Shown: positions 43,549 to 56,505, counted from the stretch's first letter. The stretch is DNA of 64,000 nt from Dipteris shenzhenensis (GCA_047967505.1 CM106540.1), one strand, 5' to 3'. A program made the numbers and translations. Notes: a model not told the origin generated them from the letters alone.

Positions 43549-43882
43549 TCAAATGCTGAAGGAATTCCACTGTCACACAGAAGGGAAAAGTGTCTGGCAC
43601 ATCGCCAGGACCCCAAAAAGCCCAAAACCTGCCACGGTGCAAATTCTGCCCAAATTTGCACCGTGGTAGATTTGTCTAGAATGCCCAAATTTGCACCATG
43701 GTGGGTTTTGGGCTTTTTGGGGTCCTGGCGACGTGTCGGACACTTTTCTCGTGGCAGATTTGTCTAGAATGCCCGAATTTGCTTGCACCGTGGTAGGTTT
43801 TGGGCTTTTTGGGGTCCTACCGACGTGCCGGGCACTTTTCCCTTCTGTGCGACAGTGAAATTCCTTTAGGATTTGATAGAAT
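43549..43882. mobile_element. Foldback element with about 90-bp inverted arms
   Basis: Left arm 43549-43640 and right arm about 43784-43882 are inverted copies sharing CACAGAAGGGAAAAGTG, AGGACCCCAAAAAGCCC and CCACGGTGCAA, with about 10-15% differences. Between them part of the right arm is repeated (GGGCTTTTTGGGGTCCTGGC at about 43709), and GATTTGTCTAGAATGCCC occurs twice. It is non-coding, of MITE or foldback type; no target duplication could be decided because the edges fade. Confidence 0.8.
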
Positions 43883-44089
43883 TCAAAACTTAACTTAAAA
43901 TGATCATTTACTACAAGCATTGAAATGGAAAATATACAACAATGCGAGAGTATAGAGAATGTTGATACATTTTATTTTAAAAGATCGACCCTTGGGCCTT
44001 AGATACAAGATAGTGCCTTCAAGGCTAGGGGGTGGTCTAAGTCCTAAGAGTGGACTGCAAGGGAATCTAAGGCTTCAAACATGGGTCAC

Positions 44090-45010
44090 TCCGTAGTCGC
44101 TTCGCCAAAGCCATGTCCTTGTCCATGACCATGATGCGCTTTGCATGGATGGCACACAAGTTGGATCGTCGAACAGAGCGGTGGTCACTTGCTCTGCAGC
44201 CTCCTGGAGCGCCCCCATAGCTCTTGTGTTGAAGCACACATCATCCTTGTATCCCTATGCGATCTCCCGTACCACACATTGGAAGGGAGCACACGGGATC
44301 AAGTTGTCGGTGGTCTTCTGCATTTGCCTGATCTCCCTCAGGGCCCGTGCTCCTAGTTTTGCTCGATACGGCTTCTTGACTCTTGGTGGGGGCCTTATAG
44401 GTACCTGAACACCTTTCCATGGCCTCCTGTCTACCTTGAACTTCTTCCATTGCTCCTATCTGCATTGGTCCTCCTCCGAGTCCTCTCGCTGACGTCTGGA
44501 GATTTGGCCTTGTTTGGGATGGGGCTTCCTCGGAGTCTGCTTTACCCTCCTCATGGGCATAGGGGTCATCTCTGCCATGGGTTGTATCTCTAGGAGAGGG
44601 AAGATGGTGCTCTTCCTAGTAGTCTGTTGACCCTCAAGAAGCCTCTCTATATCCAAGAGGTTATCGAACACATTTTGTTCGATCGGGAGAGGGATATAAT
44701 GGGGAGGGGAAGGCCGAGGGGAAGGCTGAGGGGAAGGCTGAGAGGGGAAGGCTGAGGGTCAGGAGGCTGAGCCTGAGGCTAAGGGGAAGGCTGAGGCTGA
44801 GGGGAAGGTTGAGGGTCATGTTGAGGCTAAGGCTCAGGGGAAGGTTGAGGGGAAGGTTGGGGAGAAGGCTGAGGGGAAGGCTCATGCTCTTGGGGCTGGG
44901 GAGTGGGCTCACGAAACTTGGGAGGAGAAGAAGGCTCAGGAGACTAGGAAGTGGGATCACGGGACTTGGGGGAGGGCTCACGAGAGTCAGGGGAGGTGCC
45001 ACCAGACCTA
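44090..45010 (-). other. Low-complexity region with GGGGAAGGCTGA minisatellite
   Basis: Irregular repeats of AGGGGAAGGCTGAGG at about 44690-44900 give Pro/Leu/Ser frames on the minus strand (PLSLSLPLSLR). The minus strand is open in two overlapping pieces (45002-44661 and 44671-44456), but the translation is low complexity. I cannot support a real gene. Confidence 0.5.
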
Positions 45011-45185
45011 GATAGGTTCATGTGCACGCATGCCATGGAGGTGGTGGAGCTAGAGGAGGAAGAGTAGAGGCAGCGTCCAGTGGGTCTAGTAGTGTTGCCA
45101 TTGAATAATGAGAGTTAGGGTTTTTTTTAACTTTTTATAAGGGCCCATCATGTTTTGACATCCCTTTTAATAACATTTAGGGTTT

Positions 45186-45495
45186 CATCATGCCCCTTGT
45201 CCTCGCCCTAACCCCTCCAACCCCCCCACCCTCGTCGCCCTCCCCCCCCCTTGCCCTCCCCCTACTTGCCCCACCCACACCCGTCGCCCTCCCCCATCCC
45301 CCCCTTCCCCCACCCTTTCTACCACTCCACCCCTCCCCTTGCCCTACCCCACACCCCTCCCTTCTCTCCCCCCTCCTTCACCATGTCCCCACTTTTCCCA
45401 ACGTGATGTGAGTACAAAAATTGTGGTCAAAATAAGCAAGATATTAAAGAGTGAGTACACAAATTGTGGTCAAAATAAGCAATATATTTATTTCA
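45186..45495. repeat. C-rich simple sequence and 43-bp tandem duplication
   Basis: A CCCCTTGCCCTCCCC-type block at 45186-45400 resembles the larger one at 2.8-4.6 kb. It is followed by two copies of GAGTACA(A/C)AAATTGTGGTC plus AAAATAAGCAA at about 45409-45493. Confidence 0.7.
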
Positions 45496-45508
45496 TATTT
45501 GTATACAA

Positions 45509-47330
45509 TTACATCATAACTTTTATTGATGGTTGGACCCATTTGCTCCCTTCTCTCACTCTAGCTTGCAACCAACATGTGACTCCTTGACTTCCTATGG
45601 ATGCTTTCCAAGCACTATGCCTTCTATTCTTTGATACAATTTGAATTGCTTTTGCAAGTTCTAGTGCCTTTGCCTTTTCAGACTTCAAAGTCCTTCCTAG
45701 TAAACATCTAAAAAACCAATCAAACATCTCATGCAACACATTGCTGCAAGTGACACCACCACGATGCCTTGAGTTCTTGAAGTAGGCTGCCTTGGCTCTA
45801 TAGTGCGACTTCTCCATGCCTTGTGTATTCCAAATTGATAAAGGACCCCAATTTTGTACAAACCATGGTCCGTGTGCATAGAGAATATGCTGCAAACATG
45901 ATGAGAATCAAATCAGCAACAAAAAGTGTTTATAAAGCAAGTGCTAAATATTACGATGGTGCCAAGATTACCATGTAATGCATAATGTGCGACTCCCCCC
46001 ATGCTTTCACCATTAATTGCATAAACTCTTTCACAGCCATCCTGAACCTTTCATAATACATCTCATCGATTTGAACTTGGCGAAGCAATTTTATCAATGC
46101 ATCTACCTTTGTCCATACTTTAGCTGGTTGCTACTTGAGGATGAGAAGCCTTATTGGTCGTGCATTCACACAATGCTTTCCAGTATTCCCAACCCAAACT
46201 ACTTTGAGAAAATGTATGTTTGTCTTTGTCGAGATTGTGGTTCGATAGGAATCTCCTTGTCTTCCCTCCACCCATGGACACTTTTGCAGGAAGATTCTAT
46301 GTTGCCCTAGACATTTTCTTATCCTCCTTAAGTTTGACATGTCCTCCATGAAATCCCATCTCTGACAACAACTTCTCAGCTTTTGCAATGCACCATGTGG
46401 ATACTTCTTGTGGAATTAAATTCCAAGCATAAAAAAGATGCAAATACAACAACTTATCAAGTACATGCAATTCTGCATGTAAAGTACATATGTGTACTCT
46501 GTCAAGTGGGATGGGCAAGATGGGATCCCACTTTGGATCCTTCTTGTCACGATTCGGAGCTTGCATTTGGCTACAAGATAGAATGCCATTCTCCCATTGT
46601 GAGCCAGCTTTTTGCTTATGTTGTGAACACATGCAATAAAGGCATGTGTTCATTGCATTTGCCCCTGTATCACAACCATGCAAGCACTTGAGGGTTTTCA
46701 AATCACCAGCAAGATGCCATTCAACTTGAAAGGTTCCATGGCCATCGGCTGTCAATGTTTGCCCTTCCTCTTGTCTTTGGATGGTTGATGGGATTCCTGT
46801 TCTATCTAGAACCCACTTCAATGTCTCATGGCACTCTTTCGGAGTCTCAAATGTTGCAAGACACCATATATCTTTCTCTAATTGCACTGAGAAATCTTGC
46901 TCTACTTCTTCATCCCCTTGAACAAAGGCTAAGGCTTTATTCATAATGCAGATGGTGACTCTCTCTAACTTGTGTTCTTTCACCAATTGAGCTTCATCCA
47001 TTTTGATGACAAATATGAGCTTTCCATTGTAATCTGTACAATAAAAGAGAAAAATCATTAGGATAAACATGATATAGGAAATGAACTAAGTAAATTGCAA
47101 TGCTATAATGGATTTCCTCTTACCATCTTCTCTCATGCCATAGAATTTGACCATTGCTTGTTGCAGTTTCTCAACATTTAAGTAGACATTGTTGAAAGCA
47201 TTCATCTCAAAGGTTTGCAAGCCAGATTTCTTTTTATCCAAGTCATTGTGCCCCTTACGCAATGGTACCCTCCAAGCATTTCTCTTGCACGCATAGTAGA
47301 GGATAGAAATAAGGGGCACCAATCGGATTG
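45509..47330 (-). pseudogene. Multi-exon transposon-type gene, reverse strand, decayed
   Basis: Exon A (to 47124) ends ...VEKLQQAMVKFYGMRED. A 90-bp intron (47123-47034, donor GTAAGA, acceptor TTGTACAG) joins it to DYNGKLIFVIKMDEAQLV. Exon B stays open to 46297 and contains LTADGHGTFQVEWHLAGDLK, then CDTGANAMNTCLYC, and HICTLHAELHVLDKLLYLHL. After frame changes near 46300 and 46150 the reading resumes (EMYYERFRMAVKEFMQLMVK). A second intron, 45971-45890 (donor GTAATC, acceptor TTTGCAG), leads to HILYAHGPWFVQNWGPLSIW and QGMEKSHYRAKAAYF, open to 45509. The pattern GDLK...C-x2-C...HG..EK resembles widespread transposon-derived proteins of plants and invertebrates that I believe have RNase H folds; the precise family is uncertain. 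Confidence 0.5.
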
Positions 47331-47559
47331 GGTGCGGAAGCTTGGAGCAAAGGGGGAGTCAAAAGTAATGGGGGCAAAATGATAGGAGGAGAAGGTGGCT
47401 TAGATTCTTTTGCAAGAGGAGAAGAAGGAGGTACGGGTGTCAGGCTAGAAGTTATTGGTGCAGCTCTATTGACTACAGAGCAACTAGAGGTTCCCCTAAA
47501 GTATACTCTATGAGAAGCTTCTTTAATCCTTTGAGACCTACTTACACTCAGAGGCATCA

Positions 47560-48235
47560 CGTCCATGGATCTCACGATATGTACAAAATGAGGTAGAAAT
47601 AGGTACCTTACACTTGGAGGGACACTCCCAGTGACCATGGTTAGAACCCTTGCATTCTATGCACCAAAGACCACTTCGAACTTGGGCCTCAATGAAGGAC
47701 TGGCCATCCATCTTTATTTTATCCTTCAGACCTCCTTTAATTTCTTCTAATTCCTTAAGTTGCTACCATGCGGATGATCCCTCCTCTCTTGGGAACTTGG
47801 TGGTCATAATTTATAATGAGGCAAAACTTAACTATGACCGTTCCATCTTGACTGCTTCCTTTAGTAAGTCTTGGAGTGAGGCATGTTCAAGGAATTTGTC
47901 AGCTAGCCTTATAGCAATGGTAGGGGGTAATGCTTTCAAAAACCACCCCTTCATGACAACATCATTAGGTGGCATAGACATCTTTGCTGCCAAGACCCTC
48001 AACCTTGTGTACATCTCAGAGATGCTTTTCCCAAGCTTCACGGTGTCAATGGACAACTCCTGGAAAATCATATGTTCAAACTTCTCCAATTTGAAAGTTA
48101 GTAAAACTCCTCCCTTAGAGCTATCCAAGTTTGAAAATGGTCAGTGGGAAATTGGCTATACTCCAATGATGAGGGAAATATGTGTACAAAGGCATGCTCA
48201 TTCTCTACACCTTTGGCTTTGCATGCACTAAGAAA
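47560..48235 (-). pseudogene. Retroelement gag fragment with CCHC zinc knuckle
   Basis: The minus strand from about 48128 reads LTFKLEKFEHMIFQELSIDT, ...LPPTIAIRLADKFLEHASLQ, DLLKEAVKMERS, the capsid pattern of plant Ty3/Gypsy gag. It then reaches WCIECKGSNHGHWECPSK near 47655-47620, a perfect CX2CX4HX4C knuckle. There is a stop between the two parts. It lies directly upstream, on the same strand, of the multi-exon locus at 45.5-47.3 kb; no pol or LTR is attached. Confidence 0.7.
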
Positions 48236-50576
48236 TTTGCTCACATGAGCTTCCTCATCCTCATGTAGGTGACCTTTGAACTTCTAAGTAAGCAGTTGCT
48301 TCTTGGAGGAAGTACATTACTTGGGGTACATCATGCAACCGGCCTTTGACTACTCTACTTTCTCACAACACCAAAATACAACCACCATGTTCCATTGCCA
48401 TTGCCCAAACACAATACTTAGAGCATACAATTCCATAGCATAGCATCACTGAACCATACAAAACAAGAGAGGCTAGTATGCCCCTACTCAATAGCATACA
48501 CAATGACACACTTGGTGCCCCTTGGGGTATTTATTTATTCACTGGTTAGTTCGAATATAAGGGACTCCCTTCTTGAACTTACCCGCAAGTGCAACTTAGT
48601 ACAATGCCAACCTGTGGCTCTACAAGTGACCAACTCTGCTATCCTCTCAGTTCCCTTCAGTAGCCAAGCATATCTCAAGTAGAACAACCCAACATCATGC
48701 CAAGCAATGCATCTACACAAACCAAAGCCATTACTGAGCCCAAGGCTTGCCACTGCTTCCCTAGGAAAAGAGTATCACAACTAGTACCCCAATCCTCTCC
48801 CAGGCCACCAACAGCAGGGCATCCACCCTTCCAAAAACTCAGCAAGAATGATAGTAGCACAAGTAGAAGGAGAAGACAAGAATTCAACCAATAAAAGGAG
48901 CATGTTTCAACTCGAAACAACCTCAAAAGATGGTTGAATAGAAGATAGTAGACTTTGGTAGGAGGGAGCTATCCTTGACTACCTTCTAGCGTCCAGCAAG
49001 CTGCAACAAATCAGCCATGAATTTGTCCACCAGAATGAAGATTTCAGCGCATTGGAGGCTCAGAATTTAGTGCACCTTGCACCAGACAAAAGCGAAAGAG
49101 GCATCCAAGAATATGGCTTCAGACGAAGAAAAGGAGAACTTTTATCGCGAAGAAAGTCAAGAAATGCTTTAGAAAAGACCCATAATGGATCAAGCTTTGG
49201 TGTCATTAGATGGTTGCTACTACTAGTCATTGCTTCGAAGTCTTATTCTATCATCTGCTTCCAGCTTTCAGTTTGTTGTCTCATAGGTCATCTTTTACTA
49301 ACAAACCTCCCAAAACTTACATTCACATAGTTGTGTTTGTGACTATCATGGCTGTAGCTATTTGGTACACTGATACAAAACTCCGCTCTATCTAGTTTCT
49401 CTTATGGGCAGTTCTTTTTCTTGAGCTCGCAAAAGCCTTGTAGAGGCAGCCACAAATGGTGCAAACAACATCAACCACTAGAATAATGCTCCAAAATTCT
49501 TTCTCCACCTAGTTCATTATCTTGTAGGCACTAGTCAAGCAACTCCTCAAGTCGTGTTTGCTCACAGGTGACTTCTTTAGTCTACTCTACCACTACTTAT
49601 GTAGAACAAGTTGGATTTGCTAGTTATATAAAACTTGGGTATAAAAGGTTATTGTAAAGTAATCAACAATCACTACCTATCGTGCAAATGAAATAGCTAC
49701 AATTTTTTATCATTTAGCTTTTGTCTTTTACAGATGCAATTATAGATGCCATGGCAATGCCACGTGGCTAGCCAAACTTTTATATTCATCCATTACATTG
49801 ATAAGCTGCACGATTTGGACTTCACACTACTATCAGTAGTTGGTCTAGAAATAGTATCAAAAGTAGGAAAGCCACATTAGCATCCAATAGCCAATCCTCT
49901 GATACACGCCACTACCATGCAATGATATCTATTGGAGGTATATGCAACTCATAGTGAGTGAAGGTTAGCGTTCTTCAAGACAAAACATTGCAATTCATTT
50001 AACATATCCAAAATTGGCATTCTAAATATTCTTTTTTGTCAAGAGAATGTACCAATTCTATGTATGTACACAAAAGGGTGGGCTAAGGAAGAAAATAAGG
50101 TAAGCTTGAAAATAAAAGCACAGCAAACATAGAAATAGGTACAAGTTTCATGAGACTCCATTTCACATCATAAATCAAAGAAATTGAAATCATTGATTAC
50201 AGCAATAGAAGCACCTCAAGATTGTAAACCACCTGAAAATCATCCAAAGATTTGTCTACATACCACCATTGATTGAGCTATTAAATTGCCTAAACACTAG
50301 ACTAAATTCACCTACAGTAAGGCATGACAAAGCACAATGTTCAAAGCTCCTTAATGAGTTGTCCAAGATACAATGCTAGATATTTTGTACTCTTTATGGA
50401 CTATCAATGCCATCAAAGGATGCTAGCTCTTTATTAGTGACCATGGTGGAAGAAGACTATAGTTTATAAGACACACAAGAGAAGTACTTCATGTCAAACT
50501 TTTCAAACCAAAAGGGTTTACATCATCGATGAGTAGATCAAGGCAGATGTTTCAAGACTCTAAAGTAAAATCACTC

Positions 50577-50608
50577 CATGCAAATCTAGGAGAGACTAGA
50601 TTTGCATG
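50577..50608. repeat. 13-bp inverted repeat
   Basis: CATGCAAATCTAG (50577-50589) and its exact complement CTAGATTTGCATG (50596-50608), separated by GAGAGA. Confidence 0.8.
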
Positions 50609-51217
50609 AGTTGTTTCATTCAAACAATACTTTTGAAATATTGGCTTATATAAAAGGCTTCACATATAAATAATTTAATTACCTGAAGATTTATTTCATT
50701 GTCCTTTTCTTGTTGTAAGATTGTAACCTTATCAAGATTCATAACCAATTCTTAATAAATATTATTATTAGCCCTAATAATCTTTGAAATCAAGTATGTG
50801 AGTGCCAAATTTCTAACAAAGCCTTTTTTCTTATTCACATTGCTAATTGGTCCCAAGATTAGTAAGTGTTTTCATGAGAAGCCATTTTTTTGTAAATTTC
50901 ATATCATGCCTCTATTTCTTAATTCACCTACGTGTTGTTAAATGCTTTTTCCAAGACTAGAAAAGTGCCCACCCAAAAATGTATGCCCACTTGAGGCCTC
51001 TAATGCTAGCTCTAGGTCAATGCTTATGAAATTCATTGCTATTCTCCCTCCATAAAATCTTGAAATTGCATCACATCCTAGGGAATGTCATCCCATTTTA
51101 GGCCTCTAATGCCTGCATCAAGTAAGCATTTGAAATGAGTTTTTCATTGACATAAGAGTTGAACTCCCATCAACTAGATTGTTTGTTAACAACCACAACC
51201 ATGGAGCACGATGACGG

Positions 51218-51332
51218 ATCTAGCCTATGGGTTTTGAGCCACAAATGGCTCAACATCAATCTAGTCCTATGGGTTTTGAGCCACAAATGGCTCAACATCA
51301 ATCTAGTCCCATGGATTTTGAGCCTCAAATAG
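51218..51332. repeat. 42-bp tandem repeat, about 2.7 copies
   Basis: CCTATGGGTTTTGAGCCACA starts at about 51224 and 51266, with a diverged third copy at 51308. The period is 14 codons, and the minus strand is open across it (LWLKTHRTRLMLSH repeats). Confidence 0.85.
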
Positions 51333-52989
51333 ATTAGGACAAAGGTAGGCATCGGGATCATCCAAATTGGCAAGGATAACACCAGAGTCATTTGAAGACA
51401 AGAGGAGGTTGAGAGAATGCCTTGGCGCCATGTGGTCCCAAGTGGTTGTAGCAAAAGAGAGGTGAGAGAGAATGGTATACGGAAAAGGGTTGGCCCTCCC
51501 TTCAAAAGGTGACTTGTATAAAAGGCCAAATGGTTGACTTTGGTCTTCATTATTGTGTGCACAAGTTTGGAATACAAGCTCCCTCTTCTCTTCAAAGAGT
51601 GTCTTTGGGTGTTCTTTCTGTTGTAGTGCCTTTGTGTTTGCCACTCCCTCCCCCTTCATTCTTCCCTTCCCCTCCCCCTCTCCCTCTCTTCTCCCATCTC
51701 CCCTTCCCCTCTTCTCCCATCTCCCCTTCCCCTCTTTCTCTCATGAAAACACATTGCAACAATCCAAGAGCCACTTGAGTGACACTTGCAGATGGCTCAT
51801 GCTTTGCATTACTCTCACGAGGAGTAGCTTAGAGTGGAGGCTCCATCGGCATTCCTTCAAGATCCCCACGACACGTGAGTCCCCATTGAGGCTACACATC
51901 TTTGGCATCGTTGTTGCTAGGGAGTTCAAGTTATGATTTTGCATTGCACTTGCTTTCTCTCATCATTTACCCATTCTCATTGCTTCAAGCTTAGCTAGGA
52001 GTATTGATAGTAGAGTGGTAGGAGAGAAATGAGTGAAGAAGTGTGAATTTTGGATGGAAAAAGATGAAGCTCTTATTTTCTTGTTGGAAAGCATTGTGGA
52101 TCGTGTGAAGCTTTTTTCTTTTTTAGTGTTTAGATTTGATAGGAATATAGTTTAGAGGTTTGCTAAGGTGTGTGTGATAGAAAACTCCAACAAAAACATC
52201 CAAAAGTGATGATTTGAGTGAATTTCGAAATTGGTTTGGAAGGAGAAACTCACATTTTGCAAAACCTCCATTTTTCATTCAAATGTTGTTGCTTTTTGTT
52301 GTTTTTTGTATTGAGTAGGTAGAATAGGTAGTTTGGCATCCCCCTATCCCAAAAGAACTTGAACAGAAACCTCAAAATCATCAAGAATCATCAAATACCA
52401 ATTGGCAACACTGCAAGTTTCTATCCCCATGACCCGTTGCTTTAGCTTCCTATCCTCGTGACCCATCGCCTTAGACCATCCCCACAACCTGACACCTACT
52501 AGACACCTAGTCCGCCACCTTATTTATGATGTGTTAGGGATTGCTATCCTATCAAATTGATAGGCATTGACCTATGGCAGTGAGCCTATTCCCATGATCA
52601 GTCACCATACTATCAACCCTACGACCGTTGCCATTCTAGCATCCCTCCAAGGCAACTAACCCGTCGACCATATCATTAGTTCTATCCCCATGCCCCGTCA
52701 ACTTACAGCTAACCATCCGACTGCCACCATTGCTTTAGCGCTAACCCAAAAACCGTTGGCATATTAACCAATGCAAGGAACATCCATGCATATGCCTGGT
52801 AGCCCACTTCCTCCGGGAGGCCAACAGTTTACTCCTGTAGTAGCCGCAGCTCCGATGTATGGGAGAGTAGGCTTCACAAGCTCAACGGTGGTACTAGCAA
52901 CCCAATGGATCCTGCCACTAGTGCAAGGCTTGAGGCCACCTCTATGACCCATTAGGTCCACAATAGCACTGCCTCCACAAGCTTCCCAA

Positions 52990-53740
52990 ACGGTGCTATC
53001 AGATGAGGCAATGTACATCTTGGTGAATGCACTAGAAAGGAGGGCCGCCCCACCTCTGGTTGCACCTATATTCCCAGTAGGGGTCACCAATCCCTCTAGG
53101 AGTCGACCCATAGCCATCTCTAAATTGTTAACTAAATTTCTTGGGGAAGGAGATTTGGTCTCCCACCTGGAGTGATTTGAGCAAATCTGCGAAGCATTCG
53201 ATGCTCCCGGAGATCTGGAAATGGTTAATGCATTTAACCTCAGCCTAGATGGCAAGGCAGGCTAATGGTACAAGGCCCTCAGTCCAAAGGAGAAAGTCAA
53301 CTAGGATGTATTATGAAAGGCCTTCATCATAGGGTTTGTCGCCTCCATTGGTCATAAGGGGAGCCTGATTAATCAATTATTTGAGGTGAAACAGAAATTC
53401 CCGTTATGAACCACATGAGAGGATGAGTGACAAACAATTGTTGCCATGCTTCCTCATTGGATTGGCAGACCCAAAGCTACTGACCACTTCATGGTTATAA
53501 ATCCCACTTTCTTCGAACTCTACAACAAAGTAGCCATCCATATAAGTGATAATATGATGGATAAGGTTGTCCAAGACAAAACTACAACTCCATCCAAGGT
53601 ATCACAATCAATAAGGTCTTCCAGTATGGAGCCTACCAAGAAGGAGAGCAATGAACCTAAGAGTTTGGATATGAACGAGTTGGCCTCCAACGCCTCAGGG
53701 CAAGGCAAGCCCTATCAGAGTCGAGACCCCAATTAGCTCT
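52990..53740 (+). pseudogene. Gag capsid region
   Basis: One phase from 52993 reads MYILVNALERRAAP..., FLGEGDLVSHLE, stop, FEQICEAFDAPGDLEMVNAF, LSLDGKAG, stop, WYKALSPKEKVN. This is the standard Gypsy retrotransposon gag (capsid) pattern, W-x2-L included, with five in-frame stops by 53410. A second block in another phase (53446-53736) continues the C-terminal gag. The stops are mostly at Gln/Arg/Trp-like positions, as expected from C-to-T or G-to-A decay. Confidence 0.75.
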
Positions 53741-54074
53741 GATGGCCCCACCCAAACCGATGAATGCACAAGGTGCCCCTCTAGCCAATCCAGGGCAATA
53801 TAGGGTACAATAGACTCCCTTACCACCACCTATACTGGGCTCGCAATTGCCCCTACCTCATATAACTCCAGTCAACTAAGTATTGGTGGAAGAACTACCT
53901 AATGATTAGGAGGAGACGGAACATGATCATGGACCCCCCGAATATTACCCTTATGAGGAGGGAAGTGGCATCATAAGTCACAACCTCTTACGTGAGGATC
54001 AACATGTCCCAGTGTTCCAAATAGTGTCCATGGCTGCGACGGCAAGAGACATGAACTCCGTGGCATGAAGGCCC

Positions 54075-54305
54075 TTGATCCAAGGCTATACTTGCCAACG
54101 TCCACACAAAACAAGAAAATTCCCATATAAAAGCTCAGCTAACCCTCTCATGTCATGCTTTAAATGCCAAGGACTGCATTTTCTAAAGGACTGCCTATAT
54201 AGGGATCTTATCCTAGTGGTTCCACCCACAACAAGCCCCACGCCTTTGTGTGCTAGGTGCAGAGTGGAGCATTTATTCAAGGATTGCCCCTTGAGGGACC
54301 AGTAA
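54075..54305 (+). pseudogene. Gag nucleocapsid with two zinc knuckles
   Basis: Two Cys/His knuckles, CFKCQGLHFLKDC (about residues 35-47) and CARCRVEHLFKDC (near the C terminus), both CX2CX3HX4C, one residue shorter than the usual CX2CX4HX4C. They bind nucleic acid in retroelement gag proteins. The frame ends 54305. Confidence 0.75.
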
Positions 54306-54627
54306 CTCCAGCCACCCCACCCAAGAGTACTAGCATCAATTTGTTGAGTATTGAATAGGGTCAACTAGCGGTAGTGCCCTTGAAGGTCATCACAAGGATT
54401 ATGCAAGCAAGGGCCATAGGCAAGGAAATGAAGAAGCAAGCAACGAAGGACAAAACTTCTATATTGCCAAACCCTGAGGCACCCCAACTGCCATAGACTA
54501 GGTCCAAGATGGTCACCAAGGTGGGCGAAGGAACGAACCAAGTGCTCATCCAAGACGCGGTTCAGATAAGGAGATAGCCACCCTCACCACCTCCTCTACC
54601 TCCAAACACAAGCCCCTTCATCGAGGT

Positions 54628-55149
54628 ATGCTCCCGTACCCAAATGTAAACAAGCTAGTGTGGGCCCAAGGCCTTACATCTCTGCCCTCTTATAACAGAG
54701 CATATCTAGACCTAGCGTTAGAGAAACATATTTTCCCTCTTATAACAGAGCATCTAGCCTTAGAGAAACAATGCTTAATAGACGCTCAGAACTTGGTATG
54801 GGAATTCCAAAAGAAATTCAAGCATAGGCTCAAGGTCAACAAGAGGTCAGATACCACCACCCAGAGGGACAAAGGCACTTAGGGTGCTAGAGAGGGCAGA
54901 AGAAGAGAAGCTACCAAGCTCCCACAACTCACAGGCTCTGAACTTTTGATGCAATGGATGTTCCAAGAGGACCCAGTGCTACGGGACCTGAGAGGGAGAG
55001 GAGACCTCTATGGTCTCGAGGATCTGCTACTATCGGTAGGTAGGGAGACCTCTCTAGAACCATGCGATAGTGCCGGGTTAGCTGCCCTCCTCTCTGTAGA
55101 GGTTAGGATGCCAATCGTATCCTTATTAAGAAGGAATCCTACCCTCTAG
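54628..55149 (+). pseudogene. Gag-pol linker region
   Basis: Two open pieces (54628-54882 and 54946-55149) without known domains. They lie between the nucleocapsid and protease. A short direct duplication encodes LALEK twice around FPLITEH (about 54705-54770). Confidence 0.4.
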
Positions 55150-55289
55150 TGAGACCTCTCAAACTAGATGAATGGGTAATTCTCACCCAAGGTCCTACCA
55201 ACCCTGAAGTCGACCAACCATAGGAGGAGAGCTGGAACCTACCCAAGGTCTCCATCAATAAGTTAGGCCAATACTTCAAAGGTGATGAT

Positions 55290-55620
55290 ACTAATGCACC
55301 TATCTCAATAACCTATCGGAACGAAAAGGTTGATGCCATCCTGGATAGGGGACGTGTATGAGTGTCTGCACCAAGGAATGTTGGGAGAGGTGGGGAAAAC
55401 CTTCTCTCGAGCACACCCATCTGGTGGTAAAGCTAGCCAATGGCAGAACTGCTATACCCCTAGGAGTTCTCATCATGGGTATTAATCTTAAAGTGTTTGG
55501 CTTCACATACCCCACTCGGTTTGTGGTCATAGACTTTGCCCAATAACCCAGATATGAAGCCATCCTAAGCAGGCCCTTCCTACAAATGTCCAAACTCATA
55601 CATGATTAGCGCACAGACAA
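55290..55620 (+). pseudogene. Retropepsin-like protease region
   Basis: Across phases it reads ITYRNEKVDAIL, DRGR, then CTKECWERWGKPSLEHTHL, VVKLANGRTAIPLGVL, YPTRFVVIDFAQ, stop, PRYEAILSRPFL. This is the aspartic-protease block that precedes RT in this group of plant Ty3 elements. The expected D(S/G)GA active-site segment reads DRGR and is damaged. Confidence 0.65.
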
Positions 55621-56505
55621 CATCTATTTACGGCATGAGGAGCAAATCCAGTGAGTGGACTTGCATACATACAATGCCCACCCACTATCATGACAACTAT
55701 TTGCCATGGAATCCAACACAACCAACAAGACCGCATTCTTGAAATTGTTCCAAACTTGTGAGAGAGAAGGTGACAGGAAGGAGGCAGATGAATTTTGGTA
55801 TGGCCCTCTCCTTGAGCTAAAGTTCTCTTAGAATTGGATGCACATTCTGGCAAACATGACGTCCCAGAAAGAATAGGATTCCAAATAACAACTCGTGAGC
55901 ATGAAGAGTTGAGTACGATGGTGCCCCTCAGAATGTTTAACATGCTCAAACCCCACGAAGTGAGAAGAGGGATAGTAGGGGTCAAATTAGACCTCCATTG
56001 GCTAACATATGTGGGTGACACTACTTCTCACCATGAGTTCTCCTCCAATGGGGGATCTCAGTTAAGCTACCTCTCTAGTCAGCTCCATAACTACCATGAA
56101 GGAGCACCCCTCAGGTCCGAAGCTCCCAAGTTCCAAAAGCCCAAAGTCTCCCACCAGGGTTAAGAGGGGCACCACCCCAATGGGAGTGGAGGAGGATGAA
56201 GAAAAGGAGGACCTATGATAGGCACCTTCCCATTATAAGGGCTACATGATGGAGGATCACAAGATGTTATACCAACATGCCAAAGAACCTAGGAAGAAGG
56301 GTGCTTCCAAGGATACGATGGCCTAGCTAAGGTTAAGGAAGTAAACCTGGTGCTAGAAGGGGTGGACCCACAACCTGTATACATAGCAGATGACCTCAAC
56401 CACAATGAGGAGTGTGCTTTAATTGCCCTCCTTTGAGAGTACAAGGACTACATGGCCTAGAAGTACAAAGACATGAAGCATGTGCCCACTAAAGTCGTGT
56501 AGCAC

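Larger units (their letters stand above)
48240..52390. other. No recognisable gene
   Basis: AT-rich sequence with short unsupported frames. Possible TATA-type sites (TATATAAAAGG at about 50650, TATAAAAGG at 51518) could mark LTR promoters of the elements around, but no LTR pair was found. A C/T-rich tract lies at 51645-51745. One hairpin and one 42-bp repeat are listed separately. Confidence 0.4.

Noticed and set aside
44661-45015. Leu/Pro/Ser repeat protein on the minus strand and Arg/Leu/Gly protein on the plus strand
   Set aside because: Both derive from the same GGGGAAGGCTGA minisatellite. Neither has evidence of selection or conserved motifs.
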